NCBI GenBank assembly: GCA_035501935.1
Contig: DATJVC010000030.1
Coordinates: forward strand, 1 to 64,000
Reading direction: 5' to 3'
Length of the DNA: 64,000 nt
DNA from: Gammaproteobacteria bacterium
GTDB lineage: Bacteria; Pseudomonadota; Gammaproteobacteria; JAJPIJ01
Part shown: positions 40,770 to 50,234 of the stretch, in pieces
Layout of the letters: every line of letters starts with the position of its first letter
How positions within the stretch are numbered: the stretch's first letter is position 1
Notes under the pieces: model-generated
The model's input: the letters and a program-made list of their open reading frames with translations, nothing else
What the model was told of the DNA's origin: nothing
The model's database searches: none
Translations under genes and position numbers: made by a program

Positions 40770-42182
40770 TTATGAACTGTAATACATGTCGAACTCGACT
40801 GGATGGGTGGTCATGCGGAAACGCGTCAATTCCTCGTGTTTCAGCCCCATGTACGATTCCAGGAAATCCTCCGAGAACACGCCGCCCTTGGTGAGGAAGT
40901 CGTGATCCTTCTCCAGGCAATCCAGCGCCATCTCCAGCGATGAGCAGACATTGGGTACCCGCTTGGCCTCCTTTGGCGGCAGGTCGTAGAGGTTCTTGTC
41001 GATCGGCTCGCCGGGATGGATCTTGTTCTGCACGCCATCCAGACCCGCCATCAGCATGGCCGCAAACGCCAGGTATGGATTGGCGGTTGGATCCGGGAAG
41101 CGCACCTCGACGCGGCGCGCCTTGGGATTGCTGACGAAAGGAATGCGGCAGGCCGCCGAGCGGTTGCGCCCGGAATAGGCCAGGTTGATCGGCGCCTCGA
41201 AACCCGGCACCAGTCGTTTGTAGCTGTTGGTGCCCGGGTTGGTGATGGCATTCAGCGCCTTGGCGTGTTTGATGATGCCGCCGATGTAGTACAGCGCAAA
41301 CTCCGAGAGCCCGGAATAGCCGTCACCGGCGAACAGGTTTTTCCCACCCTTCCATACCGACTGGTGAACATGCATGCCGGAGCCGTTGTCGCCGACGATG
41401 GGTTTGGGCATGAAGGTGGCGGTCTTGCCGTAGGAATTCGCCACATTCCACACGGTATATTTCAGGATTTGCATCCAATCGGCCCGCTGAATGAGCGGCG
41501 CGAAGCGCGTGCCGATCTCATTCTGGCCGGCGGCAGCGACTTCATGATGATGCACCTCGACATCCACCCCCTGCTGCTCCAGCGCGAGGGAGATGGCGTT
41601 GCGAATGTCCTGCAGCGTGTCGGCGGGCGGCACCGGGAAGTAGCCGCCCTTGACCGGCGCGCGGTGCGCCATGTTGCCATCCTCATATTCGATGCCGGAT
41701 GACCAGGGGGCCTCCTCGGATTTGATCTTGACCGAACTGCCGGACATGTCGATGTTCCAAGTCACACTGTCGAAAATGAAAAACTCGGGCTCCGGGCCGA
41801 AATAAGCGGTGTCGCCCAAGCCACTCGACTTAAGGAAGGCGTCGGCGCGCTTGGCGATGGTGCGTGGATCACGGTCGTACCCCTTGCCGTCGGAAGGTTC
41901 GACGACGTCGCAGGTGATGTTGAGCATCGGTTCATCAGTGAAGGGATCCATGCGCGCCGTGCTCGGATCCGGCATCAGCAGCATGTCCGACGCCTGGATG
42001 CCCTTCCAGCCGGCGATGGATGAACCGTCGAAGGCGTGGCCATCTTCAAATTTTTCCTTGGTGAAATACTTGACCGGCACGGTGACATGCTGTTCCTTGC
42101 CGCGGGTGTCGGTGAATCGGAGGTCAACGAATTTAACCTCCTTGTCCTTGATCATTTTTAGGACATTATCTGGTGTGGACAT
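40770..42182 (-). CDS. glnA: Glutamine synthetase, type I
   Basis: Dodecameric enzyme that makes glutamine from glutamate and ammonia. It has 470 residues (E. coli 469). Seen: the N-terminal [18 protein letters not shown], the glutamate-binding NRSAACRIP, and the adenylylation site Tyr399 in NLYDLPPKE, which is the target of GlnE encoded at 59986-62880. The promoter region carries two NtrC sites and a sigma-54 element. Confidence 0.98.
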   Translation of the reverse strand: MSTPDNVLKMIKDKEVKFVDLRFTDTRGKEQHVTVPVKYFTKEKFEDGHAFDGSSIAGWKGIQASDMLLMPDPSTARMDPFTDEPMLNITCDVVEPSDGKGYDRDPRTIAKRADAFLKSSGLGDTAYFGPEPEFFIFDSVTWNIDMSGSSVKIKSEEAPWSSGIEYEDGNMAHRAPVKGGYFPVPPADTLQDIRNAISLALEQQGVDVEVHHHEVAAAGQNEIGTRFAPLIQRADWMQILKYTVWNVANSYGKTATFMPKPIVGDNGSGMHVHQSVWKGGKNLFAGDGYSGLSEFALYYIGGIIKHAKALNAITNPGTNSYKRLVPGFEAPINLAYSGRNRSAACRIPFVSNPKARRVEVRFPDPTANPYLAFAAMLMAGLDGVQNKIHPGEPIDKNLYDLPPKEAKRVPNVCSSLEMALDCLEKDHDFLTKGGVFSEDFLESYMGLKHEELTRFRMTTHPVEFDMYYSS

Positions 42183-42248
42183 ATACTCCTCCGCCTTCGT
42201 TAATCAGGTCATTGTTGAGATAAAAGCCCATAGCAAGGGAGCAAAACA

Positions 42249-42263
42249 GCATTTCCTGTGCCA
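42249..42263 (-). promoter_or_regulatory. Sigma-54 promoter of glnA
   Basis: On the minus strand TGGCACAGGAAATGC has the invariant GG and GC spaced by 10 bases. It resembles E. coli glnAp2 (TGGCACAGATTTCGC). Predicted start near 42238, about 56 bases before the glnA ATG. Confidence 0.85.
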
Positions 42264-42313
42264 GAAACAGGCGCAGAACACGACTGGATTCTCCGGGTAC
42301 GCGGGCTGATTTT

Positions 42314-42361
42314 CGCACTACTATTGTGCAATAAAGTTGTTATTTGCACTATTATAGTGCT
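42314..42361 (-). promoter_or_regulatory. Tandem NtrC enhancer sites for glnA
   Basis: Two dyads: CGCACTACTATTGTGCA (42314-42330) and TGCACTATTATAGTGCT (42345-42361; its inner 15 bases are a perfect palindrome). Their centres are 31 bases apart, about three helical turns, and lie near -84 and -115 from the predicted sigma-54 start. E. coli glnA has the same arrangement of two sites about 32 bases apart. Confidence 0.88.
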
Positions 42362-42368
42362 TAGAAGT

Positions 42369-43622
42369 TTATCGTGTCAGAATTGACTCGCCTATCATCA
42401 AATCGTCGAGGGACTCCCGACGGCGGATTAAATGGGCGGTTTCCCCTTCCACCATGACCTCAGCCGCACGTGGACGGGCATTATAGGTGGAACTCATGGA
42501 GAATCCATAGGCACCCGCTGATCGCACCGCCAGGAGGTCACCGCTCTCCAGTTTGAGCGATCGTCCCCTGCCCAGGAAATCGCCGGACTCACACACCGGC
42601 CCGACTACGTCATAAGACCGCACCACCCCCTGCTCCCGCGGCGACACCGGCACGATATCATGCCAGGCATCGTACAGCGCCGGACGGGTGAGATCGTTCA
42701 TGGCGGCGTCGACGATGACAAAATTTTTGGAGCCAGCAGGCTTGAGATATTCCACGCGCGTGACGAGCACTCCGGCATTGCCGACGATGGCGCGCCCCGG
42801 CTCGAGCAGGATCTCATGGGGAAACCGGTCGGTGTGACGGCGGATGGCGGCGGCGTAATCCGCCACGCTGGGTGGCGTTTCATCGCGGTAACGAATGCCC
42901 AGTCCGCCGCCAATATCGATGTGCCGCAGCTCGATTCCCCGATGCGCCAGTTCTCCGAGAAGCTTGAACAGACGTTCCAGCGCATCGGCGAAGGGCCGGC
43001 TGTCGGTCAATTGCGATCCGATATGGCAGCCGATGCCGATGACCTCAATATGCGGCATCGCCGCAGCCCGCGCGTATATCCGCGCGGCCCCTGTCATGGC
43101 AATGCCGAACTTGTTTTCCTGCAGGCCGGTGGAAATATAGGGATGCGTACGGGCATCGACGTCCGGATTGATGCGCAGCGACACCGGCGCCTTTTTATCC
43201 AGTCTCCCGGCGATCTCGTTCAACCGTTCCAGTTCCGCTTCGGATTCGACGTTGAAACAGCGTATGCCCACTGTGAGCGCGCGTTCCATCTCCTCCCCGC
43301 GCTTGCCCACACCCGCGAACACGATGCACTCCGGCCTCCCGCCCGCGCGCAATACCCGCTCCAGTTCACCGACCGACACGATGTCAAATCCGGAGCCGAG
43401 GCGCGCCAATACGTTCAGCACCGCCAGATTGGCATTGGCCTTGACCGCGTAGCAAATCAAATGCGGGTGGCCGCTGAAAGCGGCGTCGAATTCGCGCCAG
43501 CGCGCCTCAATCGCGGCGCGCGAATACACATACACCGGCGTGCCGTGCTGACGCGCAATCCCGGCCAACGGCACGCCTTCGGCATACAGTTGCCGATCCC
43601 GGTAGGTGAACGGATCAGTCAT
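42369..43622 (-). CDS. lysA: Diaminopimelate decarboxylase
   Basis: PLP enzyme (alanine racemase fold) catalysing the last step of lysine synthesis. It has 417 residues. PLP lysine is Lys61 in YAVKANANL; HIGSQLTD and the phosphate-binding GGGLG follow, with the catalytic CESGDFLG loop from the C-terminal beta domain. It overlaps lptM by 4 bases (ATGA), the normal lptM-lysA pair of gammaproteobacteria. Confidence 0.97.
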   Translation of the reverse strand: MTDPFTYRDRQLYAEGVPLAGIARQHGTPVYVYSRAAIEARWREFDAAFSGHPHLICYAVKANANLAVLNVLARLGSGFDIVSVGELERVLRAGGRPECIVFAGVGKRGEEMERALTVGIRCFNVESEAELERLNEIAGRLDKKAPVSLRINPDVDARTHPYISTGLQENKFGIAMTGAARIYARAAAMPHIEVIGIGCHIGSQLTDSRPFADALERLFKLLGELAHRGIELRHIDIGGGLGIRYRDETPPSVADYAAAIRRHTDRFPHEILLEPGRAIVGNAGVLVTRVEYLKPAGSKNFVIVDAAMNDLTRPALYDAWHDIVPVSPREQGVVRSYDVVGPVCESGDFLGRGRSLKLESGDLLAVRSAGAYGFSMSSTYNARPRAAEVMVEGETAHLIRRRESLDDLMIGESILTR

Positions 43623-43756
43623 CGAATAAACGAGGGAATGAACGCCGGGGCGGTTTTGTGATCCGGCAGATAGAGATCACCCTTCTGCCCGCAGCCGCAT
43701 AACATCAGACTGATGCCTATAACTGCTACGAATGTGCGTGATAGACGGCTGATCAT
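43619..43756 (-). CDS. lptM: Small LPS-assembly lipoprotein LptM
   Basis: Lipoprotein of 45 residues from ATG 43756. Signal peptide with lipobox LCGC, then the family hallmark GQKGDLYLPD. LptM (YifL) helps maturation of the LptD-LptE LPS translocon in E. coli. It lies directly before lysA. The downstream ~18 residues are short and probably unstructured. Confidence 0.85.
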   Translation of the reverse strand: MISRLSRTFVAVIGISLMLCGCGQKGDLYLPDHKTAPAFIPSFIR

Positions 43757-43830
43757 GGCTCGTGACCCCGAACGGTAACGGTGATCATGATAAAGTGATT
43801 GCCCGCGAATTCCCACCCCGCGCCATTTGC

Positions 43831-44520
43831 ATGACCGCCAAACCCGGAAATTATCGTGCTGGTGAAGCGCCTGTCGTAATCGAACCCCCGGGCAGGCACG
43901 ACGCCAGCGTCATCTGGCTGCACGGCCTGGGCGCAGACGGGCACGATTTCGAGGGCATCGTGCCGGAACTGGGCCTGCCCCGGCATCACGGCATCCGCTT
44001 CACCTTCCCGCACGCACCAAAGCGCCCGATCACCATCAACGGCGGCATGGTCATGCGCGGCTGGTACGACATCGCCGCGCCTGATCTGACCCTGCGCGAG
44101 GATGAAGCGGGATTACGCGATGCCGCCGCCATCGTCGAGGAATTCATCGCAACTGAGCGCGCGGCGGGCGTTGCCGCCGACCGCATAGTGTTGGCCGGAT
44201 TCTCACAAGGCGGCGCGGTCGCCCTGTTCACCGGCCTGCGCCACTTCGAACGGCTGGCCGGGATAATGGCGCTTTCGACGTATTTGCCCCTACCTGGCAG
44301 TCTATCCGCCGAAGCGCACGACGCCAACCGCCAAACCCCCATCTTCATGGGGCACGGACTTTACGACCCGCTCATCCCTGTTTTTCATGGCCGGCATTCG
44401 GCCGAATTACTGCGCGCGGGGGGGCATGACGTCACGTGGCGCACCTATGCCATGCCGCACAGTGTCTGTGCCGAGGAGGTGCGTGAGCTCGCCCTCTGGC
44501 TCAAGGCGGAATTGCGATAG
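43831..44520 (+). CDS. Carboxylesterase/phospholipase (YtpP/acyl-protein thioesterase family)
   Basis: Alpha/beta hydrolase of 229 residues from ATG 43831; an in-frame GTG at 43762 would add 23 residues. Nucleophile Ser125 in GFSQGG, acid in GLYDPLIP, His in MPHSVCAEE. Other family motifs: WLHGLGADG near the start and FPHAP. Probably cytosolic with broad ester specificity. It is divergent from lptM. Confidence 0.9.
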   Translation: MTAKPGNYRAGEAPVVIEPPGRHDASVIWLHGLGADGHDFEGIVPELGLPRHHGIRFTFPHAPKRPITINGGMVMRGWYDIAAPDLTLREDEAGLRDAAAIVEEFIATERAAGVAADRIVLAGFSQGGAVALFTGLRHFERLAGIMALSTYLPLPGSLSAEAHDANRQTPIFMGHGLYDPLIPVFHGRHSAELLRAGGHDVTWRTYAMPHSVCAEEVRELALWLKAELR

Positions 44521-44531
44521 CGAGTTATCGT

Positions 44532-44921
44532 TTAGCTGGAGCTCGCCACCTGCGTGGGGATCGCATTGCCGATGCGGGTCACGCGATTGCAGGCATCCAC
44601 GTAAACCAGCCGCGGCTTGAAGCGGGCGGCCTGCTGTTCATCAAGCGCGGCATAGGCGCAGACGATGATTTCGTCCCGGGGCCTGGCCTTGTGCGCGGCG
44701 GCGCCGTTGATGGAAATAATCCCCGATCCGGGTTCCGCGGGCATGGCATAGGTGGTGAAACGTTCGCCGTTGGCGAGATTGTAGACCTGGATCTGTTCGT
44801 ACTCGCGGATGCCGGCCGCCTCCATGAGCCGCAGGTCGATGGCGCAGGAACCTTCGTAGTCAAGTTCGGCGTGGGTCACACGCACACGGTGTAATTTGCA
44901 TTTGAGCAGGGTGATCTGCAT
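44532..44921 (-). CDS. panD: Aspartate 1-decarboxylase
   Basis: Pyruvoyl enzyme making beta-alanine for pantothenate; cytosolic. It has 129 residues from ATG 44921. That start puts the self-cleavage pair at Gly24-Ser25 (DYEGSCAID), exactly where E. coli PanD has it; the upstream ATG at 44948 would add nine residues not found in the family. Convergent with the esterase, divergent spacing from nothing else. Confidence 0.96.
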   Translation of the reverse strand: MQITLLKCKLHRVRVTHAELDYEGSCAIDLRLMEAAGIREYEQIQVYNLANGERFTTYAMPAEPGSGIISINGAAAHKARPRDEIIVCAYAALDEQQAARFKPRLVYVDACNRVTRIGNAIPTQVASSS

Positions 44922-44962
44922 ATCGATTTCCCAATCTGACGGAATCAAAAATAGCTTAGCAT

Positions 44963-46243
44963 CTAGCGGCGGGTGGAGGAACGACGATGATCCCCCCTGC
45001 GGCCTGGCGGGCGCCGGCCACCGCCGCCGGACCGTCCATGCGTGTGGTCATGACGGCGCGGTCGCGGTTTGCGGGGCGGGAGTTCGGCCAGTATTCCCGT
45101 GCCGATCTGGCCGGTCGGGATTTTGTGGCCGACGTATTCCTCAATGTCCATCAGCGAATAGACGTACTCCTCGCAGGCGAAGGTGATGGCGTCGCCGCTG
45201 GCGCCGGCGCGGGCGGTACGGCCGATGCGATGCACGTAATCCTCGCCGTTCTGCGGCAGGTCGTAGTTGATGACGTGGCTGACGCCGGGGATGTGGAGGC
45301 CGCGCGCGGCCACGTCGGTCGCGACCAGAATGGGCAATTCCCCGCGCGTGAAGCGCGCCAGCAGCGACTGCCGCTTCTTCTGCGGCACGTCGCCGGATAA
45401 CACGCGCGCCTCGATGTCCTGCTCACGCAATACGTCGGAAACCTCCTCCGCCACGCGTTTGGTGTTGACGAAGATGAGCGTACGCGCCGGATTGATCTGT
45501 CGCAGCAGGCCGACCAGCAACGACAGTTTCTGTTCGCTCTCGATGTGATACAGCACCTGCTTGACGCTGTCGACCGTCACCTGATCGGGATTGATTTCCA
45601 CCACGCGCGGGTTGTTCATGTGTTCATAAGCCAGCTCATGCACCCGCAGGCTGAGCGTGGCCGAAAACAGCATGGATAGGCGCTGCTCCGGATCGGGCAT
45701 GCGGCGCAACAAGAAGCGGATGTCCTTGATGAAGCCCAGATCGAACATGCGATCAGCCTCGTCCAGCACCATCACCTCGATGGCCCGGAGGTCGAAGACG
45801 TGCTGCTTGAAGTAATCGATGACGCGCCCCGGCGTGCCGATGAGGACATCCACGCCCGCGCGCAACTCGGCGCGTTGCGCGTCGTAATCCACGCCGCCAT
45901 AGATCAGGCTGAATTTGAAGGGCGTGAACTGACCCAATTGCAACGCATCCTTGTGGATTTGAATCGCCAGTTCGCGCGTGGGCGCCAGCACGATGGCGCG
46001 CGGCTGGTTGGGCTTGCGGCCGTGCGGTTCCGGCCGTTTCAACAGGCGATCCATCAACGCCAGCAGGAAGGCTGCGGTCTTGCCGGTGCCGGTCTGCGCC
46101 TGTCCGGCGACATCCTGGCCGGCCAGCGCGATCGGAAGGGCCGCGGACTGGATCGGCGTGCAGCGGCTGAAACCGGCGGCGGCGATGCCCTGTAACAAAG
46201 CGGGATGCAAATCAAGCTCTTGAAAGGTTTTTTCCATGTCCAT
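44963..46243 (-). CDS. rhlB: ATP-dependent DEAD-box RNA helicase RhlB
   Basis: RNA helicase of about 426 residues, in E. coli part of the degradosome. Walker [17 protein letters not shown], the DEAD box in [16 protein letters not shown], and [10 protein letters not shown] are all present. The C-terminal tail after about residue 385 is Arg/Gly/His rich, an RNA-binding extension. ATG 46243 is preferred; the frame runs back to TTG 46261. It is divergent from trxA-rho, a conserved rhlB/trxA/rho neighbourhood that separates it from RhlE. Confidence 0.93.
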   Translation of the reverse strand: MDMEKTFQELDLHPALLQGIAAAGFSRCTPIQSAALPIALAGQDVAGQAQTGTGKTAAFLLALMDRLLKRPEPHGRKPNQPRAIVLAPTRELAIQIHKDALQLGQFTPFKFSLIYGGVDYDAQRAELRAGVDVLIGTPGRVIDYFKQHVFDLRAIEVMVLDEADRMFDLGFIKDIRFLLRRMPDPEQRLSMLFSATLSLRVHELAYEHMNNPRVVEINPDQVTVDSVKQVLYHIESEQKLSLLVGLLRQINPARTLIFVNTKRVAEEVSDVLREQDIEARVLSGDVPQKKRQSLLARFTRGELPILVATDVAARGLHIPGVSHVINYDLPQNGEDYVHRIGRTARAGASGDAITFACEEYVYSLMDIEEYVGHKIPTGQIGTGILAELPPRKPRPRRHDHTHGRSGGGGRRPPGRRGDHRRSSTRR

Positions 46244-46370
46244 TTTCAAAATATGAGCCAACTAGCATAACGCAATTCCCGACGCCAACGGGGGTCGCGC
46301 TTGCAAGTAAGGCTCGCTTGCATCGAAAATGTCCCTTGCGCAATTCATACAAGAAAGGTTCACCCATTCC

Positions 46371-46700
46371 ATGAGCAGTCCCAACGTCGTCCATGCCACT
46401 GATGCCAGTTTCGAAGCCGATGTCCTGAACGCCACCCTGCCGGTGCTGGTGGATTACTGGGCGGAATGGTGCGGCCCCTGCCGCATGATCGCACCCATCC
46501 TCGATGAGATTGCCAACAGCTATGCCGGCAAGCTTAAGGTGGCCAAAGTGAACGTGGATGAAAACCGCGACACCGCCACCAAATACGGCATCCGCGGCAT
46601 TCCCACCTTGATGATTTTCAAGGACGGCAACATCGCCGCCACCAAGGTGGGCGCGCTGTCCAAGTCGCAACTGGCGGCCTTTGTCGACAGCAATATTTGA
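46371..46700 (+). CDS. trxA: Thioredoxin 1
   Basis: Cytosolic disulfide reductase of 109 residues (same as E. coli with Met). The active site WCGPC places Cys34 and Cys37. [13 protein letters not shown] and [14 protein letters not shown] with the cis-proline are intact. ATG 46371 is chosen over an upstream in-frame ATG at 46329 because it gives the family's normal N-terminus. Lies before rho. Confidence 0.96.
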   Translation: MSSPNVVHATDASFEADVLNATLPVLVDYWAEWCGPCRMIAPILDEIANSYAGKLKVAKVNVDENRDTATKYGIRGIPTLMIFKDGNIAATKVGALSKSQLAAFVDSNI

Positions 46701-46867
46701 ATCCATGCCCCGTCATGGCGGCGGGGCTGGACGGGAGCCCAAGGGCGTGCTAGTTTAAGCAACAAGCTGTAATTGCAGTCCGCCGGTTCCGGCCCAAACT
46801 TCCATCAACTTCTTCCCCGCGCGGATCGTCCCGCCGGCTTCAATTCATTCAAATCGCGCTATTCGAC

Positions 46868-48130
46868 ATGAACCTGACAGAACTCAAACGCAAGCCCGCC
46901 TCCGAACTCATCAACCTTGCCGAGACCATGGGCATCGAGGGCGCCGCCCGCTCCCGCAAACAGGACGTCATCTTCGGCATCTTGAAGGGCCACGCCAAAA
47001 AGGGCGAAGAAATCTGGGGCGACGGTGTGTTGGAGATTTTGCAGGACGGTTTTGGCTTCCTGCGCACGGCGGACGGCTCGTATCTGGCCGGTCCGGACGA
47101 CATCTACGTCAGCCCATCGCAGATCCGCCGTTTCAACCTGCGCACCGGCGACACCATCTCCGGCACCATCCGACCGCCGAAGGAAGGCGAACGCTATTTC
47201 GCCCTGCTCAAGGTCAACGAGATCAACTTCGAGCCGCCGGAGAACGCCAAGAACAAGGTCCTGTTCGAGAACCTGACGCCGCTGTTCGCCAACAAGCGGC
47301 TGAAGCTCGAGCGCGGCAACGGCAGCACGGAGGACCTGACACCGCGCGTCATCGATCTGGTGGCGCCCATCGGCAAGGGCCAGCGCGGTCTCATCGTGTC
47401 GCCGCCGAAGGCCGGCAAGACCATGCTGCTGCAGGCCATCGCCCAGTCCATCGTGACCAACCACCCGGAGTGCTATCTCATCGTGCTGCTCATCGACGAG
47501 CGCCCGGAGGAGGTCACCGAGATGGAGCGTTCGGTGAAGGGCGAGGTGGTATCCAGCACCTTCGACGAGCCCGCCACCCGCCACGTGCAGGTCGCCGAGA
47601 TGGTGATCGAAAAGGCCAAGCGGCTGGTCGAGCACAAACGCGACGTCGTCATCCTGCTCGACTCCATCACGCGCCTGGCGCGCGCCTACAACACCGTGAT
47701 CCCCTCCTCCGGCAAGGTGCTGACCGGCGGCGTCGACGCCAACGCCCTGCAGAAGCCCAAGCGCTTCTTCGGCGCCGCGCGCAACATCGAGGAGGGTGGT
47801 TCGCTCACCATCATCGCCACCGCGCTGATCGACACCGGCTCGCGCATGGACGAGGTGATCTACGAGGAATTCAAGGGCACCGGCAACATGGAACTGCACC
47901 TGGAGCGCAAGATCTCCGAACGCCGCATCTTCCCCTCCATCAACATCAACCGTTCCGGCACCCGCCGCGAGGAACTGCTGGTCCCGCCGGATGAATTGCA
48001 GAAGACCTGGATCCTGCGCAAGCTGCTGTCGCCGATGGAGGAAGTGGCGGCCATCGAATTCCTGCTGGAGCGCCTCAAGGTCACCAAGAATAACGCCGAG
48101 TTTTTCGATTCGATGAAGCGCACGTCTTAG
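46868..48130 (+). CDS. rho: Transcription termination factor Rho
   Basis: Hexameric RNA helicase that ends transcription. It has 420 residues (E. coli 419). The N-terminal RNA-binding domain begins [15 protein letters not shown]; then [16 protein letters not shown], the Walker [12 protein letters not shown], Walker B and the arginine-finger region. It lies 167 bases after trxA; no gene is seen in that gap. It is convergent with the hyf-like cluster, with 29 bases between stops. Confidence 0.98.
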   Translation: MNLTELKRKPASELINLAETMGIEGAARSRKQDVIFGILKGHAKKGEEIWGDGVLEILQDGFGFLRTADGSYLAGPDDIYVSPSQIRRFNLRTGDTISGTIRPPKEGERYFALLKVNEINFEPPENAKNKVLFENLTPLFANKRLKLERGNGSTEDLTPRVIDLVAPIGKGQRGLIVSPPKAGKTMLLQAIAQSIVTNHPECYLIVLLIDERPEEVTEMERSVKGEVVSSTFDEPATRHVQVAEMVIEKAKRLVEHKRDVVILLDSITRLARAYNTVIPSSGKVLTGGVDANALQKPKRFFGAARNIEEGGSLTIIATALIDTGSRMDEVIYEEFKGTGNMELHLERKISERRIFPSININRSGTRREELLVPPDELQKTWILRKLLSPMEEVAAIEFLLERLKVTKNNAEFFDSMKRTS

Positions 48131-48159
48131 GAAGACCCGAAAAAGTCCTTCCCGAATTT

Positions 48160-48672
48160 TCAGCGCCTGGAGGATATTGCGGTGAGAATGCCCTGCATGA
48201 TCGCCGTCGGCGTGGGGGGACACCCGGGCACGGCGACATCCACAGGAATGACGTTCGCCACGCGGCCGCAGCTGGCGTAGCTCTCGCCAAAAACACCCCC
48301 GGTGCACCCGCAATCCCCGATCGCCACCACGAGCTTTGGCTCCGGCGTCGCGTCGTAGGTGCGCTTCAACGCCTCCTCCATGTGCCGTGACACCGGGCCG
48401 GTCACCAGGAGCAAGTCGGCATGACGCGGGCTGGCGACAAACTTGATGCCGAGCCGTTCCAAGTTGTAGTAGGGGCTGTTGCAGGCATGGATCTCGAGCT
48501 CGCAACCATTGCACGAGCCCGCGTCCACGTGACGAATGGCAAGCGAGCGGCCGAAATGTTTGGCAATGACCGCAGGAAGTCGTTGCTCGATCTGGCGCAG
48601 CGCCGCATCGGCCGGCGGCGCCGGCTCGCTGACGATGCCGATCTTCGCAATTTGCTTCAGCAGTTCGTACAT
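48160..48672 (-). CDS. hyfI: Hyf/Ehr-type NuoB-like small subunit
   Basis: Small subunit of a complex I/group-4-hydrogenase-like assembly, 170 residues. The proximal [4Fe-4S] ligands are intact: Cys54 and Cys57 (GSCNGC), Cys121 (GDCGC) and Cys151 (PGCPP). The CxxC spacing is of the hydrogenase type, not the tandem CC of NuoB. With the adjacent large subunit lacking Ni ligands, this cluster probably serves a non-hydrogenase reaction. Last gene of the operon. Confidence 0.88.
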   Translation of the reverse strand: MYELLKQIAKIGIVSEPAPPADAALRQIEQRLPAVIAKHFGRSLAIRHVDAGSCNGCELEIHACNSPYYNLERLGIKFVASPRHADLLLVTGPVSRHMEEALKRTYDATPEPKLVVAIGDCGCTGGVFGESYASCGRVANVIPVDVAVPGCPPTPTAIMQGILTAISSRR

Positions 48673-48675
48673 GCG

Positions 48676-50223
48676 CTAGAGATCCTGTCCGCTGTAGCTC
48701 AAATTGAATGATTTGTTGATCAAGGGGAAATCAGGGACGATGTTGCCGAGCACCGCGCGCTCCAGCAACGGCCAGTTCTGCCACGACGGGTCGTGTGGAT
48801 GCAGCCGATGGATGCGATTGCCCTCCGCCGTGTCGAGCGCGATCAAGACTTCGCCGCGCCAGCCCTCGACCCAGCCGACGCCGCGCCGTCCGCCCGGACA
48901 GTCGGCGATCGGAACGCATATCTCACCCTCCGGCAGCTGGCTCGCCAGCGCCTGCACCAACCGTATCGACTCGAACACTTCATCGAAGCGAACCGAAGCG
49001 CGGGCGGCGACATCGCCGCGCGTATGCGAGGCCATGCGCACATCAACCTGCCGCCACGGTGGAATGGGAAGATCGACCCGCAGATCGTGCCTGATGCCGC
49101 TCGCGCGGCCGGCGAGGCCCGTCATGTCCATCTTCTCGGCCAGCGCGGGCGGCACCTGCCCGGTCATGATGAAGCGATCCTGCATGCCGGCATGCTCGTC
49201 ATAAATCGAGCGCAGTATTCCGACTTCGCTCCTGAGTCGATCGATAAAACTAATCAGCCGGCCGGCCTCTTCCCGCGCAAGATCACGCGCGACGCCACCC
49301 GGCACGATCAGGTCCATCAGATAGCGGTGACCGAAGAGTGCGGCGTTCAGCCGCAGCAGATCCTCCTTCAGCCGCCAGAACTGGAAAAATCCGAACGTCA
49401 GGGCGACATCGTTGCCGAGATAGCCCAGATCGCCCAGATGATTGGCGATGCGCTCGAGTTCGAGCAGGATCCCGCGCAGCACCAGTGAGCGCAGCGGTGG
49501 TTCGACGCCGGCTGCGCCCTCAACCGCCATGGCGTAGGCCCAGGCATAAGCGACCGTTGAGTCACCGCTCACGCGGCCCGCCAGCCGCGCACCCTCCTCC
49601 AGGGTCTTTGTCTCAAACAGTTTTTCGATCGCCTTGTGCTTGTAACCCAGGCGCTCCTCAAGCCGCAGGATGGTCTCTCCGACGATCGAGAAACGGAAGT
49701 GTCCCGGCTCAATGGTGCCGGCATGCACCGGGCCCACCGGGATTTCATGCACGCCCTCCCCCCCCACCCTGACGAACGGATACAGATCCTCGGATTTTGG
49801 AAAGCCGCCGGCGATGTCGAACTCCTTGCGCAGCGGGAACACCCCGCCCGGCCAGGCGCGATGCCGCAGCCATTTGCGATGGTCCGGGCCGTCGTGGGCG
49901 TGGATGCCGAGCAGGTCGTAGGCGGCCCGTTGCATGCGATTTGCGCATGGATAGATGTCGGCGATGCTTGGATATCGCGGGTGCTCGCGCGGCAGCGCCG
50001 CCGTAAGCCACAACAAACCCGACGGCAGCGCAAGCGCCAGATGCAGCGCATAACCCGCGCCGCGCTGCGTTTCGTCGCTGCCCCACAGCGCAACCAGCCG
50101 GGCCTTGTGCGCGCGGGCCTGTTCACACACGGCGCGCAATTCGGTCACCGTGACCGGGGCGCGAAACGCCGGCATCGCCCCCGGAAGCGGCTGGATGTCA
50201 ATCGGCAGTTCAGCGAGTCGCAC
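48676..50223 (-). CDS. hyfG: Hyf/Ehr-type NuoCD-like large subunit without nickel ligands
   Basis: Fusion of a NuoC-like domain (about 1-130, with HPRYPSIADIYPCANRMQRA) and a NuoD/hydrogenase-large-like domain (about 135-515). In group-4 [NiFe] hydrogenases two CxxC motifs bind nickel. Here the first site reads RVSGDSTVAYAW (217-228) and the C-terminus reads NLSYSGQDL; no cysteine is present at either. There is also no C-terminal peptide for maturation protease cleavage. So it cannot bind Ni-Fe in the normal way and is of the Ehr type. Confidence 0.88.
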   Translation of the reverse strand: MRLAELPIDIQPLPGAMPAFRAPVTVTELRAVCEQARAHKARLVALWGSDETQRGAGYALHLALALPSGLLWLTAALPREHPRYPSIADIYPCANRMQRAAYDLLGIHAHDGPDHRKWLRHRAWPGGVFPLRKEFDIAGGFPKSEDLYPFVRVGGEGVHEIPVGPVHAGTIEPGHFRFSIVGETILRLEERLGYKHKAIEKLFETKTLEEGARLAGRVSGDSTVAYAWAYAMAVEGAAGVEPPLRSLVLRGILLELERIANHLGDLGYLGNDVALTFGFFQFWRLKEDLLRLNAALFGHRYLMDLIVPGGVARDLAREEAGRLISFIDRLRSEVGILRSIYDEHAGMQDRFIMTGQVPPALAEKMDMTGLAGRASGIRHDLRVDLPIPPWRQVDVRMASHTRGDVAARASVRFDEVFESIRLVQALASQLPEGEICVPIADCPGGRRGVGWVEGWRGEVLIALDTAEGNRIHRLHPHDPSWQNWPLLERAVLGNIVPDFPLINKSFNLSYSGQDL

Positions 50224-50234
50224 GATTCCTCCGT

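Noticed and set aside
46298-46322. Direct repeat CGCTTGCA twice, 17 bases apart, between rhlB and trxA
   Set aside because: Short enough to arise by chance at this base composition, and no known regulator site matches; not scored as a feature.
46859-48514. 551-codon open frame on the minus strand
   Set aside because: Antisense to rho and extends into hyfI; rho is unambiguous over this stretch.
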